A stretch of 64,000 bases of DNA from Gracilaria gracilis (GCA_030374805.1 JARGSG010000042.1:372001-436000); one strand, 5' to 3'; numbered from the stretch's first letter, positions 43,024 to 55,647 are shown. The notes: a model not told the origin generated them from the letters alone. A program made the numbers and translations.

Positions 43024-44202
43024 TTTACTCCCCGTGTTCGAGTTCTTCAACAGCATCGGGAACCCGTTGGGGAAGAATCGAAGTCCGTCCGTTGTCTCGT
43101 CGCGCGCAAGAAATCCTAGCGCCTCCGCCTCTTTGAGCATTGCTAACGCTCTTTGAATTGGGATATGTCGCGTTCGAACCACGTCTAATGCGGTGATACT
43201 ACTTTCTTTCAACGCCATATCCAGTAAACTCTGTGCCCCCGATGAATCTTTTGAGCAGTCCATCCACAGTGCTAATACTCCGCTCTCTAATCTCCTCACT
43301 TCGATTCCCAATTTTAGCCTTCGAAAAGCTCCGCACGCCGCTCGAAAATCCTCTGGCGATACCAGCTCAGTGCTTGCTCGATTGCGCATCGTTAAACAAT
43401 ATGCATCTGTTAACGTCATAATTCCCCCAACTCGAACAACCGCCACTCGTAGAAACTGTGACAGCTGCCTTGAAAGCTGTTCCCTATACACCGCCACATT
43501 CCCACCGGTCAACTCTTTTGTGACGGGTGATTCTATACCCATCTCCGCCATCATGTTCAACAATTCATTGTCCTCGCCGTTTGCATCTTTCTTCGTTCGA
43601 AACAACCCAGCAATCTTCATCAAGTCCTCAGCCTGATCACGAAGCTGATCAATAGAAGAGAACCCAGTATGTATTGCTTCTCGCCTTTGAGCGTTTTGCA
43701 TCCGTACTCGATCTTGAACACCACTCATGCCCGCCCGTCTTGGCACATACTCCCCCATTCTTTCCTTTTCAGCCGCTTCTTTCGCCATTCGTTCCGCAAT
43801 TCGCTGCCATTCCTTCCGTGCACACGCCTCGTTCACAGCGTTCATGAACCGGTCTCGATCCCTTGCGGCCGTTTTTGATTCGAAGTTTATCCGAACACCA
43901 CGCCCGAAGCGAAGGAGGATTCTTGCTCGAAGCGGTGATGATTTGTCTTCCGTTGGCGAGGAAGCCGATAAAGATGTTAGATTGGCACTAATTGCCCTCG
44001 TTCGACGCGCATCTGTCCACACTATACGGTGCGTTGTCACGTTCAGTAGACCTTTCACGTGGGAAGTGGCCTTTTTGTCATGAGTCTGTATCGTTGTCTT
44101 GTCAATACTGGCAGTTATGAATTCCCCATCCACGACTTTCAATGTACCTGCCGGCGTGAGTTCGCATGGGGAAAAGTATTCCATACTGGGCAAGTGAGTC
44201 AA
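43018..44202 (-). CDS. VPS36: ESCRT-II subunit VPS36
   Basis: A 394-residue protein matching VPS36, which with VPS22 and VPS25 forms ESCRT-II. The complex sorts ubiquitinated membrane cargo at endosomes and helps assemble ESCRT-III. The N-terminal GLUE/PH-like domain (about residues 7-135) has GLLNVTTHRIVWTD, the conserved 'LsTHRliW.d' strand. A charged helical linker follows (ERMAKEAAEKERMGEYVPRR). The EAP30 winged-helix part (about 165-390) shows IDQLRDQAEDLMKIAGLF, YREQLSRQLSQFL, GIMTLTDAYCLTMRNRASTE, LVSPEDFRAACGAFRRL and SGVLALW. The first Met at 44,202 is used; MEYF six codons on is an alternative. No intron. Convergent with, and overlapping by six bases, the small gene at 42,832. Confidence 0.9.
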   Translation of the reverse strand: MTHLPSMEYFSPCELTPAGTLKVVDGEFITASIDKTTIQTHDKKATSHVKGLLNVTTHRIVWTDARRTRAISANLTSLSASSPTEDKSSPLRARILLRFGRGVRINFESKTAARDRDRFMNAVNEACARKEWQRIAERMAKEAAEKERMGEYVPRRAGMSGVQDRVRMQNAQRREAIHTGFSSIDQLRDQAEDLMKIAGLFRTKKDANGEDNELLNMMAEMGIESPVTKELTGGNVAVYREQLSRQLSQFLRVAVVRVGGIMTLTDAYCLTMRNRASTELVSPEDFRAACGAFRRLKLGIEVRRLESGVLALWMDCSKDSSGAQSLLDMALKESSITALDVVRTRHIPIQRALAMLKEAEALGFLARDETTDGLRFFPNGFPMLLKNSNTGSKS

Positions 44203-46084
44203 AGACCCCTCGTATTCTAGCTCTCAGTTTGCGCGGGGCAATTGGTCCAATACCTTCACTCTCGCCAGCTTCGAACGGAACGCGCAACCGGAGCCGTGCG
44301 GAAATACTAACATGTACTTCGCCCACACATCACTCCAGCCATTGGGAAATCGTTAGCATGGTTCTCTCAAGGGTCTGTTTACGTGGTTTCCCCACTGCCA
44401 TCACCCCCGTTGAAACATTTATCCAGCGGCTCTCGTGGGAGCCACCCTATGTATGGGTGTTGCGACTACGATTGTTTGTCATGAGTCATCTTGGTTCTGT
44501 TGGAAAGTTACTGGAGATTGCGTCTTGTTTTTTGGAAAAAAAACTGAAGGTGTCTACTGTAGCGCTATTTTCCAGTCAGCTTGGCAGCGAGCTGGGGGAA
44601 GATAGAAAACTCTCTTAATTGTGCTGTATAGAAAACACCAAATGAATACCTTTTACAACATTGTATATTTGATGGCAACAAAAGTTTCCAATGTCTTTTA
44701 GAAAACCCACTGTATTCGTAAAGAAACTAAAAATCAAACAGTAAGTTACCTCCCCTTGGTCGATGGCCACCTGTGTACCAATCAACATAGCAAAAAAACA
44801 ATCTCCATGCTTAGAACTATACAATGGTTACTTTCATTACTTATATATTTGTAACGAGTTTGTAACGTTTGTAACAATACTTTGCGTTACAAATAATTAC
44901 TTTCGTTACTTACAAAGACTGCTCGCCAGAGGAATACGTGGAGCACGTGGACCAGATTTTCTAATTTCAAATTTTTATTCTTTGAAGAGCGACTGCAAGA
45001 CCGCAACGGCGAGCGACTACGGGACCAAGACCGCTAGCGACTGCAAAAAAGCGGCGGCAAGCGACTTCGAGACAGCGAGCGAATGCGTGACAGCGACGGC
45101 AAGCGACTGCAAGACACAAACGGCGAGCTACTCAGTACCGGCACGGTCGCTGCCCCGCAGAACGACAGCCGAGCCATGGAACGGACTTGTGACTGCACGG
45201 CAGCGGCGCGCAGAGCGGAAAAATAGCGCTTTCGCATGACCCCAGCAAATAATATCTGAACTGCGAAATAAAGGGTCTTTTTTTACAAAAGTATTAAGAT
45301 ACGAATAAAAATAAGTACCATATTTGTAACGTAAACATATAAGAACCATAAGACGAAGGTTTTACATCATTTATTATCTACGTTAATTTATAAGTATACT
45401 TTTAACAACTATACCTAAAGGAATGTTAAAAAACTCTAACATTTTTCGACTATCGTTAGCCATCTTCTTGCAAACTTATATTTAAAAGCGCAATATCTAT
45501 GTTGTAGAGCTCACTTAGTTTACACTGATATCATGGTTACCTGGATATCCAATATTGGCCAAAACGTATTTTAATCTGTCGATGTTTTTTCTAAATCATT
45601 TTTGACTACTAAACGTGTTCATTTGATCAACATGTTGAAAGACCGGTTCTTCAGTTACCTTTTTTACAATCAACGCTAGTTCTAATTTCATATAGTAATC
45701 TAGGCTACTCACATTATTTAAAAATTATTTAGAACTCAAATGTGTGGTTGGAAAATTCTAAAATCTTTTTTAATAAAATATAGTAGGTTTTTTAAGAAAA
45801 TGTAAACGCTCCTAAATTTCTTGGAAAAAATTTTGCTCAATAAGAATTTTGGGATAGTTAAACTTTCATACAAATATTGAAATGTAAGTTTGCACAAAGA
45901 ACAAAGATCATTCGGGTCCACCTAATATAAAACTCTCCCTAAGTTTCAAGCCATAGGAATAAGACGAATAAATTAACTACAAGACGTCACTTGTTTCTAG
46001 AAGTAGCAGAAGCCAGAATAAATTGTTTCAACCATGTGAGCTTAGTTATAAAACCGCAAACGTCAACCCACAGTAAAACCAAAA
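44203..46084. other. AT-rich intergenic DNA
   Basis: No supported gene. Around 44,830-44,920 the words gttac/gtaac recur many times in both orientations. After 45,240 the DNA is very AT-rich. A degenerate minisatellite lies at 44,988-45,128. Confidence 0.45.
44988..45128 (+). repeat. Degenerate ~24-bp minisatellite
   Basis: Five or six imperfect units of the form gcgactgcaagac.gc.acggcga. The open frame across it (SDCKTATASDYGTKTASD-like) is a product of the repeat and not evidence for a gene. Confidence 0.6.
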
Positions 46085-46440
46085 TATAATAGCGTAATAG
46101 TTGATGAAGAAACTAAAGATTTTAGTGCAAACCCAGACGTGGAAATCAGACGAAGAAGTTCGGTGTCTTTTCTCCAAGCAGAGTAGCTGAGCAAATAGAG
46201 CACTTCAAGGAATGGGTGCGTAACCCGGGCGTAAGACCAGGACCCACCGTCTTGACAAACAAAGCGAGGATGGCAGGAAACCGAGGAGTCTGGGTTAGAG
46301 AGGTACACTGTAAGGTCGATCGATGACGTCATCCAAGGTGGATGATTCTCGTAAAAGTGGTACCGTAAACCGCAGAACGCGAAACCAGGTAAGACAAATG
46401 GGCGAGGGCAAACAAGCAACACCTGAAGTGCAACGCCTTC
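46085..46440 (-). repeat. Repeat family R1, most complete copy
   Basis: The longest contiguous copy of R1. On the minus strand it runs from gttgcacttcaggtgttgc through tgacgtcatcgatcgacc, cttacgcccgggttacgcac and gctcagctactctg to tttgcactaaaatcttt. Related to 22,085-22,291 + 37,352-37,450 and to 14,050-14,205. The open frame over it (119 codons) is shared in part with the other copies but has no known domain. No ends recognised. Confidence 0.65.
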
Positions 46441-46657
46441 CTTGAAGGATTCCCGCGACTTAGTTGTTTTCCGACATGTCGGCTGGGTTAATTATGACTG
46501 CATACGATGGCCACGTGGGTGGATGGGACACGTGGGACACGGCAGAGTCCAGAAGGTTGGCACAGCATTGCTGTTAGTTCTGCACTCTTTATGGGAGTAT
46601 TCTAGATTATTATAATATTTGCCACACAGTACGGGAGGTTAGCTACACACTATATAG

Positions 46658-47301
46658 TGTCGGGGCAACTGGGCCCCGCCACTAAGTGAATCTCCCCAAC
46701 CAGGGTTGGCTCTAGACTCTTCTCCTTCGGCGGTATTCCACTCCTTCTCGGAGGGATATTCCGTAGCATACGGACCGTCTATCCACCCTGCGTCAACCAA
46801 ACGAACTCAATTGTGGGAGTATTACACCGCTATTTGTCGCGTTTGCCTTTTATAAGGATTTGCCCGGCTTTGCCCTCTCTCTCCGTCACTCTCGTGACTT
46901 CCCCTTTCTCCTTTCTTCTTTTTTGGGTTGTTCTCCGCGACCCGCGGCTCGTGCTGACAACTGTCTACACTTGCCACCCCTGTGGAACACCGCCTCATCT
47001 GAAGATACGCACGCACCGTTTACACGGATTCCAGCTTCTGGTTTATCTTCCTACGCCTGGCGTGAAGGGTGGCCTGGGCCTTACAAACCGACTCCGTCGT
47101 GTCACCCTTGGAAGAGCTTTGCTACTGTGCTGCCTTGCCTGAGGAAGATCCCGAATGTCTTCGTGGTTCTTTCCCCATTGGGGCATTGCACTACAAACTG
47201 GTCTCCCGACCTAGAAGCTTGTCTGTGTGCTTTTTCTCTTTTGGAGGTGATTTTTAGTGTGTCCGGAAGATTCCATGTACTCCCGTTTAACGGTTTCATC
47301 G
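46658..47301 (+). repeat. Possible 5' LTR/leader of gypsy element 3
   Basis: A TGTCGGGG start at 46,658, next to the palindrome acactatatagtgt, would suit an LTR beginning. The region up to the gag start is CT-rich and non-coding. Without a second copy in the window the LTR cannot be proven. Confidence 0.35.
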
Positions 47302-49385
47302 ATGTCCCAGAAGCCATCTGGTGCGGAGCCGGCGGTTACCCGCAGCCGCTCCCGTGATGATGGGGATGTTCCCAATGATCGAGGGGTTTCTAAAATCCCG
47401 ATTCGGGCTGGTTCTACCCTCTTCGCAAAGGTTTCCTCTCGGACTTAGAGCCAACACCGAGAATCCCTGGACCTTCCTTTGCCCTCGTTGGCCAGCTCTC
47501 GGCCTGTTGCCGGGCCTGCTCCAGTCCCTACTGGTCCGCCTTTGGCATCCCAGCCAGCAGCCGCTTTTGCGGGATCCTTACCTCGCCGTGAGGCTGCCAA
47601 CACCCCCCAGGGGAAATTCCCTGGAGGTCCAGGTACGCACTCTGCGTGCCGCCCACAATGCCCTTGTAGCGGAATTTCTAGCCCTCCGTGAGGGGGTCGA
47701 GATTGCCCCTGCGAGGGATGTTGCTGAAGATCTCAGCGTATTGCGGTCTGATGTCAACAAAATGATGGAGTTCTTGGGTTCGCCCGCCGCCTTCTTTGAA
47801 GGGATTGGGGAGCGTTTCAATCGCGTCCGAGCCCGTCTGGAGACGTTGGAGCAAACCATAACAAGGGACAATAACTCTCCAGATGATCCGATTGCTGCTG
47901 TGTCACAACGCGACCAGCGCGCTGGAACAAGCAAAGGCCACCGGAGGTGGAAATCGAAACGCTACAACGATCATTAGGATACGCTGACCTCGTCGGATTC
48001 TAACCCGAGTCACTCGGATGGGTCTACTTCTTCTCACTCTGAGTCGGAAGATGGTCTCCGTGAGCGCTCTTCCCTCTCTAAGCGGTCGTCTGCCACCCAG
48101 GGGGTGATTCGCTCCCGCACCAAGGGCAGGAGACACTCCGGACTCCGGGAATTGAAGCCTACGAATAGGATGTTCCGAAAGTTACTTTCGTACCGATACT
48201 ATCGGCTGGAGGATTCATCGCTGGACCGCACACCCCAAGGAACGGGAAGAGTGAAAGATTGCATCAAGCGGATGCAACTTTCACTGAAGAACCAGAACTT
48301 TTCTGGAGAGGATCCAATTATGGTCTTGGATTTCCTCGCCCGCTTCGTGGCGGAGGCCGATATACTCGGTATGAACAAAGGAAATGCCTACGTGGCGCTG
48401 CCGCACTTTTTACGGGGAGTGGCCGAAGACCAATTTTACTCTGTAAGAGGTTCGTCGAGAGCCTCTGAAGAGGGGTCACGTGCTGGCTGGAGGCCTTGCA
48501 GTACCTCATGAGGTCGTACGCGACAAATGATGCCATTCAGTCAGGGATCCTTGCTTTGAGGGATACCAGACAACTCCCCGGAGAGGTCGAAACCGATTAT
48601 TCGGTGCGCCTCAACAAGGCTTTCCACCGCTGTGGCAATGTCTACCCGCTGGGGAACGTTCTACGATGTTCATTGATGGTCTGAGCCCAGCCATCAAGTC
48701 ACTCGTTGCCCGACGTCGGGAGGACAAACCGAGAATTACTTACTTCGAGTTGGTCCAAGCCTCTCGCGCGGAGGGTGATGCACTACGTGCCCGTGGTTTT
48801 CAGTCGAGGTCGAGGCCCGCTATAGCGTTGGTAATTGAGGACCGCTCCCCATCGCTCTCGCTAATCGCCGACGAACACCTTCAACAGAGATATGACAACG
48901 TCCAGCTTGCGCATGGCGAAGTCGCTTCCGTGCCGACCACGGAACTCCCGTCCACGACGGATGCATCGTACGATACGGCGCTGGCCGACCCAGCACTGTA
49001 CGCCTACAACCGTCGTATGATGGCACCTCCTATTCCCTATTCGAATGGAGGTACCCGTTTTCAACGGCCTGGATGGGGAGACACCCGCCCTGCGGTTCGA
49101 TTCGCCGACGCTCGGAATGGTAACCCGCAAGCGGGGGCGTCGAGGCTAATTTGCCACTTGTGTTATACACATGGGCACACTTCACCTCAAAGTCTCCTCT
49201 CGATGAGGGAGTTGCCAAAAGTAGTGGCCAACTACGAGGCACTCACTCCCGAGGAGAAGAGAGTCGTCCTGGTCGGAATCTATCTGCGCGCCAAGACGGA
49301 CTTCTCGCACGTCATCCCGCAATCGCGGCCACTCCCGGCAAAACTGGTTGTCCGGAGAAGGAGAAGCTTCGAGAAGAGAAGATGA
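47302..49385 (+). pseudogene. gypsy element 3 gag, pol absent
   Basis: Starts MSQKPSGAEPAVTRSRSR and continues through frameshifts. A coiled-coil part has EVQVRTLRAAHNALVAEFLA and FNRVRARLETLEQTI. An Arg/Ser-rich linker follows, then the retrotransposon-gag domain with FSGEDPIMVLDFLARFVAEA, QYLMRSYATND and RLNKAFHRCGNVYPLG. Further on, SPAIKSLVARRRED leads to a zinc-knuckle remnant, CHLCYTHGHTSPQS, in which the last Cys is replaced. Order and motifs match the gag of gypsy 2. No protease, reverse transcriptase or integrase follows before 50,000, so the element is truncated. Confidence 0.75.
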
Positions 49386-49445
49386 AGAAGCAGAGAGAAG
49401 ATAAAATTTGGCCTGTAAGATCAGGGTTTACTCAAGTCATTCGGT

Positions 49446-50018
49446 CGTAGTTGAACTATATTGTCCCCACTACTCGAGACGATAACCGCAAAGCGTAGGT
49501 ACGAGCTGGAATTTCCCTCAAGAGAAAGGTCCAGCACCCTTTGTGATCCAGGAGGGTGCGTCGGTGTTATCGGAATGATACGTTTGGTGACAAAAATGAC
49601 CGAATAAAAATGATCGAAAAACCGGTGAATTTATACAAATTTGGATGTGCTTAATTTCCGAAAATATTTCCACATTCCCACTTGTACTAGCTTGTGTGGA
49701 AAGAATCATTCACGATTATTTACATCATTGCCAGTTTAGATGGAAGACAAACTAGCATGTTACTTCCCTTCATACTAGTTTCCGAACCCAATATAAGTGT
49801 GTAAGTGGCACATATTTAGAACTTTACGGCCCCAAGCAGGGTATATATATTCCCAAATAGGTATATATAAACATAGATAGCTGTTTATGAAATATGATTA
49901 GAAGAATACAAACCATTCGAATATAAACTCTCTATAGAGAAACAGCACATCTGTTTTACAGCTCTCATATCAGATATCGGGCATTTATTCTCTCACTTTT
50001 GAAACGCCTTCGCATCAC
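49446..50018. other. AT-rich spacer; probable left end of transposon copy A
   Basis: No gene. Several tatatata stretches (about 49,842-49,869). If copy A has terminal repeats they should lie here or just left, but I find no sequence matching the region beyond 55,500. Confidence 0.35.
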
Positions 50019-50122
50019 GTGCCACCTCCCCCATCACTCCGTCCCACCATCCGCGCGCCATATTACGCTCCCTACCTCTACGTACCCCCCTCTCCCCCAA
50101 CACCCCCACATCACTCCACGCC

Positions 50123-53100
50123 TTGCCTAATTGCTGCTTTGAAGGATGCTACTTCTTCGCTCGCACCATCCCCGCCATTCAAAAGCACCAAAAAAGATGC
50201 CACCACCGTCTCACCGCCAACAAGCGATTCCTCTTCCCCTGCGGCAATGTCCCTCACTTCTCCCCACGTGAAAAGCGTCACAAGTCCACCCCCTACTCCC
50301 ACCACCACCCCCACCTCCTCTCTCCAGTCGCTCTTCCGATAATGTCCCCATCGCTGACGACGACTTCTACCACCAGTAACAGCTCTTCCTCTCCGCCCAC
50401 ACCCAAGCCGCCTACCATATCGTTGGCACCCCCTTGTGCTCCCTCTCCATCTCCCCACCTCCTTCACCGCCCCCTTCTCTCTCCTCAACAACCCCCCCTC
50501 GAACTAATGGTCCTCTACATCTCTTCCATCGCTTCTACCCTCGGCCACCGCAAGGCAGACGAACTCATCTCTCTACTCCACGACCCCTCCTTCTCCAAGT
50601 CAGAATTCCACAATTCCGTCTCCTCCGCGTCGCAGTGTCTCAAACTTCAAACAGAGCTCTTCCAACACCGAGTCAGCAACATCGGTTTCATCTCCACTAT
50701 CCTCCACGACCCACAACACCTCTTCACAGCCACCATCTTCCGAAGGATGCTATCAAAGTCCTTAAAGAACAACTCGCACTCGCACACTCCGACAAAACCT
50801 TCTTCCACCACGTCCCCCATACAACCTCCTCCGGATCTCTCTCTTTCGCCCACCCCATGTCCTCTTCCCTCGGAAAAGAAGCTGCCCCAGCCCTCAAGCA
50901 CGCAATCATGCAATCCTACAATAACTCCTGCATCTGGCACATCCCTGAGAACACCAGTATCAACTTCTTCATCTTCATCGTCGCAGTATACGCCGACAAG
51001 TCCTCTACCTCCATCAATTCATCTTACATCATCTCCTGCCCCATTCACATCACCATCCTCAACTTCTCCGACTCGTTTCGTCGAAAATGTATCACCGACA
51101 ACCTCACCCTTCCCGGATATTTTCAAACCTCTTTCAATCTCGCCACCTCCTCGCAAGATCCCGATACCATCCCCCAAACCTCATCCAGCATCTCCCGCTC
51201 TACCAAAATGCAACTCATCCAGCGTGCCATCTCCAACCCCCTTGGCTCTTTTCTTTCGTCCGGCCTCACTGGTTTTTCCTTCCGTGACGCTAATGGCGTG
51301 CTCGCCATTGTCATCCAATAATCGCCAGCTACTGCGCAGACATTCCAGAAGCAAAGGACATTCTCTCCATCTCCCACGGCACCCGCCCCCAGCATCCATG
51401 CCACCGATGTACCGTCCCACGCTCCGACCTCTACACATTCCATCCCCTCCTCTTCGATCCCAGACCCAAACTCTCGTTGCCCGCAAATCAAACTCTCCCC
51501 TCTTTCAAGATGCTGAAAATGTCCTCCTCGCCAGAAAGCCCAGAACCGCCCGAAACACCAGAAAAAAGGCCGTTGAAGCACTTCACCCCCTCTCTCTCGC
51601 AAAATACTCCTTTCTCTTCAAATCTTACCCTCTGCTCTCCTCTTACAACATCTTACCCTTCGAACCACTCCACAACTTCCACCTCGGCATCTCCAAGCTC
51701 ATCAGGCTCGCATCCATCGAGAGACTTAAGTCAGAATCACTCTTCACCACCGCCCGTTCCTCCAAGTTTCATCATTGTTTCAACCCCGTCCGCTCCTCCA
51801 TCCTCAAACACTCGAACACTATCCTCGCCGCAATCAAAAAGCGCTCCCCAGCCACAGGACTCTACATCGACTTTTCTTCCTCCGACAACCGTCAGACCCT
51901 TATCAGTATCTTCACCTCTGACGGCCTACGGGGTATGCTCGAAGCAAAAGACTACCGCTCACTCGACATGGTGTTCCCCTTCATGGGCGCCTTCTTCGAC
52001 CGCTGCTGTGACGAGGTCGATGCAGCTCCCATCACCTCCGTTTTCACCAAGTACTCCGATCTTCTCCTCTTCTCCATGAGATGAAACACCTCCGCAGAAT
52101 GGACCGACTCCCGCCTCACCCACCTCCAATTCCAAATCCGCTCCTTGGAGCGCACAGCCGTATTCTTCCTCGGCCCCCACCACACTTCCAGACTTGGCAC
52201 CCTCAAGTTCACGCCCACTCCCTCTTCAAGTCACACTACTTCAAAATCTCAAAGCACAGATCCACCGCACATGAAGAAACCATTCACGCCATCCATCACT
52301 CCAATGCCAACAAAGATTGGAACCCTCTTTCCACCAACGCCTCCATCACTTCCTTCTCTTCTGCCCTCGAATCTCCCATCCAATCCCGACAACTCAGTTT
52401 GGTCTGTGATAGGAAACCTCATCTCATTTGCTGATCTCATCACCGCCCACAAATTCCTCCACTCTAATCCTCATTTCAATACCAAATCTCTCCAAGACCT
52501 CTTCCCCACCGACACTCTCTCAATCCTCCAACAGATTGAAAAACACACCCTCCCTTAATTCATCACCCTTCCTCTCGAAGTCCTAGAACTCTCAGAAAAC
52601 TCCCCCACTCTCGGTCGCACCCGAATCACCGTAGTCAACTCCGCTTACGTCGCCGGCGGTTATGTCCCATCACTCGACCACTACATTGAGGAGCGGAACA
52701 AGCTCGCGCTCCAGGATGCTCCAGTCTCTCTCATCCAACGAATATTTGCCGCCCCGTCCTTCGGTCCTTCTAAATCCCCAAAGTTCTCTCACGTCCTCGT
52801 CGAAGGCACCAGCTCCTCTAACTCTACTCCCGTCGTCTGGGTCTGCAAACTCATCTCCCTTCTTCGATTTACCCTTTCTTTTCCACTCCATCTTCCAAGG
52901 AATTCGCATTCGTACAGTTCATGGAGCTCATCCCCCAAGCGACGAAGTCGATTTCACCCTCAACTGCGTATGCCTCCGATGGGCGACAGACGACAAACAT
53001 AACCACACCACCCATCCAGTTCCCATCTCCTCTCACTGAACATCCGACAACGTTTCTCCATGCTTTGGACTCATCCTTTCTCTTCTATTTGTGGCTCCGT

Positions 53101-53128
53101 TCATGTCCATCGCCCGAACTGCCCTGAC
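50123..53128 (+). pseudogene. Plavaka/CACTA-like transposase (copy A), several frameshifts
   Basis: A long decayed transposase read in frames 2, 1, 3, 2 and 1. It opens with a C2H2-like finger (MPNCCFEGC ... IQKHQKRCHH), as in fungal Plavaka proteins, then a Pro/Ser-rich linker. Conserved blocks follow in order: IKVLKEQLALAHSDKTFFHH and ISNPLGSFLSSGLTGFSF (50,750-51,320); IIASYCADIPEAKDILSISH and PCHRCTVPRSDLY (51,310-51,440), matching the 'ADyPEk...CprC.vp' block of Plavaka; and LPFEPLHNFHLGISKLI (about 51,650). Then come CCDEVDAA, FKSHYFKISKHRST, and the C-terminal NSAYVAGGYVPSLDHYIEER and DEVDFTLNCVCLRW. The family call rests on these blocks; fold-level relation to CMC/EnSpm DDE enzymes is from the literature on Plavaka. 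Not functional as written. Confidence 0.65.
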
Positions 53129-53409
53129 CCGCCCTTCACTTCCCACCTCCACTGGCGTTTCCATAGATTTTACCACAACCGATTCTACCGGGAGCCCTCC
53201 TCCAGGCCCCACCTCTTACTTCCCGCATAGCATTCATTCCATACGATTTTCATAAACCAATCACTACCACCCTCTTCCACAGGAAACATTGGAGATAGGT
53301 ATTTGATTAAGAAGATATACCACCTCATCACCATCCCACAGCTATCTCCACTTCTCCCACTCTTATTCACTCTACCCTCTCCCCTCTCCTCCTTCTGCCC
53401 CATCCCTAC

Positions 53410-54157
53410 TCTCTCCCCGGTGCCGAATCAAACAACTGAAACTGGGATCCTGCGGTCGGCACGCTGCTATGTAGCAATCAAGAACCGCTCCAAGTTTCCG
53501 CGTAAAATTGGCCCTGAATTATTCCTCCCTCACCGCTAGATAAACCTTCTCCCTCGATAGAGTCCACAGCGCAACCGTCGCACTTCTCTCCGAATTCCCG
53601 GACACACACCTCGGATCCCCCTCTAAAAATCCATCGTTCTCAAACTATGCGCCATGCTTGTCCCTCCCCGATTCCCATGCCACATTCAATATACCGTCCA
53701 CTGCCCTCGGCAGATACCTCTCATACAATGTAGAATACAAGAGCTGCCTTTGTCCTCCACGTCCTAAACCCTCGTTCATCGTTTTCACAACACACCCAAT
53801 CCACGCATCAAGTCTCGCGAGGTGCATCACCCTCCCATCCACGTAATGGTTTTCCGCATTACATTTTGTCTCCATTGCGTATCCCATGTACTTCTCTAAA
53901 ACTGCCGCCGCCATTCTATTCTTGAAATACTTGTCTTCATCATCACAGCTCCAAGGTGGAGCATGTAAAGTTGACAAGGAGTACGCCAGATCTTCGAATC
54001 GGTTCATTCTCCACGCACAAAACTTGTTCATCCCATCTTCTTCACTTCCCATAAGCTTCTTGCGAGCCTCGTCCATCTGCTTCTTCAACTCCTCACCAAG
54101 TTCCGTCCCCTCGCAAGGCTTCGCCCGCTTTGCAATCAAATCACATCCCATTAAAGA
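53410..54157 (-). pseudogene. Gene 2 of transposon copy A, C-terminal part only
   Basis: Convergent with the transposase. From SLMGCDLIAKRAKPCEGTE to YLPRAVDGILNVAWESGRD, and on past a stop to GAVLDCYIAACRP, it aligns residue by residue with the C-terminus of gene 2 in copy B (SILGYDLNVKRAKPTEGTE ... YLPRAVEGVLGVAWQS ... GAVLDCYIAACRP). Between are CAWRMNRFEDLAYSLS, KYFKNRMAAAVLEKYMGYAM, MHLARLDAWIGCVVKTMNEG and GGQRQLLYSTLYERY. Its 5' part is missing: upstream sequence switches directly to gene 1. Function unknown; conserved in two diverged copies, so it was under selection at some time. Confidence 0.7.
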
Positions 54158-55350
54158 ACAACATCCAGAGACTTCACTATATCCTCCCACTTCCCTCCTT
54201 CCTCACGCAGGTCCTGTAACAAAAGAAATCGGTGATATCCGTCTATACGTGTTACAGGCAGCACAAGTGTCCCGTCAACGATGTTACTCGCATCCAATTC
54301 GCCTACAACTGTAACGGCAATCGAACCGGCGGAGGGAATCCAGCCAAAGTTGCGACACTTTATCTTTGTGGCCTTCTTGTGCGCCAGGTTCACACTGCGA
54401 ACCGTCTTCTTCGGGATTTCAATCCTCTCGATATCCGTCGTCAACCGCTGCTGAACATAGTCGGCGAGGGATATCTTCGGTAGCAGCAGCGTGGTGTCCA
54501 CCTCATCCGACGGAACTCTATCTCCTTCATCAAACAAATCCCCCTCAGGTCCACCCAGGGAAGCCTTAGTAGTCCCAATAGCCTCCACAACATTGTCATC
54601 GGAGTCATCCACGATGTTAACCCTCTCAATTGCTCCCACCGGTTTCTTCATCTCTTTATAACCTTCTCGTCTTCCTCCTCTCGTTGGTGGGGACTGGAGT
54701 TTGGCGGTTTCAGAGGAATTCTCAGCCGAATCTTTGACCTCCTCAACATCTTCACTCTCAGGCTGAGAGGTGGATGACTTCCCGGCCCCAGGGTGCGGAG
54801 TGGGGTGCGAAGGGAGACTCTGCGGAATCTCAATTCAGGCCATCATCGACGTATCCCAGGCTAACAACCCAGCCGAAAACAATTCGTCGAGCTTACTCGG
54901 GGGATCCTCCGGACCTTGGAAACGGTAAGTGTACTTCGCTACTAGATGACTTGAAATATTCGTCTTCCAAATAACCACGAAATCCTCACCCTCTAAGCCA
55001 GTGGCGCTTAGAAAATGGCCATGCATCGAACGGCAGAGCCCCTTCCCGGTACCACCAGCAGGCCCCACGCCACGTACTTCTGCAGTACCAACTTCAACCC
55101 TGTTCTTGTCCTTGCGAAGGCTGATGAACAAAGATACAGAGTCGCCACCATTTACCTCATGTGGCGCGGGATTACTCGTCTTCTTCTTCATCGCGCACGG
55201 TGTTCCGCGCTCGGAACGCGATATCGGCCCACGAGGCGTGGAGACCTTCGCCTTTCCTCTTCCTCGCATGAACGGCGCCATTTCGGATCCCTCGCTGTTC
55301 CTCTTCGATCGCGCTGACTCCCGCCCCCTTTTATGGTTCAGAGGCGCCAT
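54151..55350 (-). pseudogene. Gene 1 of copy A: N-terminal region and ParB-like domain, truncated
   Basis: One frame from MAPLNHKRGRES (55,350; open back to 55,440) to 54,151 with a single in-frame TGA at 54,835-54,837. Parts in order: a basic N-terminus; an unassigned globular region (VGTAEVRGVGPAGGTGKGLC, then DFVVIWKTNISSHLVAKYTY); an acidic linker (SEDVEEVKDSAENSSE, IVDDSDDN); and a C-terminal block in which VTRIDGYHRFLLLQDLREEG fits the ParB/Srx-like signature 'viDGhhR..al..l...g'. In bacteria and phages such ParB-like domains often sit in front of DNA methyltransferases. The frame then breaks at the junction with gene 2, so the rest of gene 1 (compare copy B) is deleted. The ParB call rests on one motif and overall pattern. 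Confidence 0.5.
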
Positions 55351-55440
55351 GTTGGATACAAAGGGCTCAAACAATTCGAAACGGGGATTAAGACCGTCGA
55401 GAATGCTCGCGAGAACGTATAGTGGACGTACCCTTCTCAA

Positions 55441-55647
55441 TCACCTTCGTTGCCTTCATTTCCTGACCGAACACTGCGCCCGCTCAATATAAAATTGAAC
55501 TCAAGGGGTTCCGTATTTCATGTTTTAGAATTCACTATCGCTTTATTTAGAAAGTTACATGTTCGTCATAACTGCTACGTACGTGTAGCTAAAGAATAAA
55601 GGCACCCAGTTTTGAAAAAAAAATATATTGCGTCCGTTAAGTTTTCT
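55441..55647. promoter_or_regulatory. Upstream of gene 1, copy A
   Basis: AT-rich; should hold the promoter of the minus-strand gene 1. A tatattg box lies near 55,624 and caatataaaattg near 55,485. No repeat end identified. Confidence 0.3.

Noticed and set aside
44763..45239. 158-codon frame with Cys/Thr/Ala/Ser repeats
   Set aside because: Created by a degenerate minisatellite; no start context or family.
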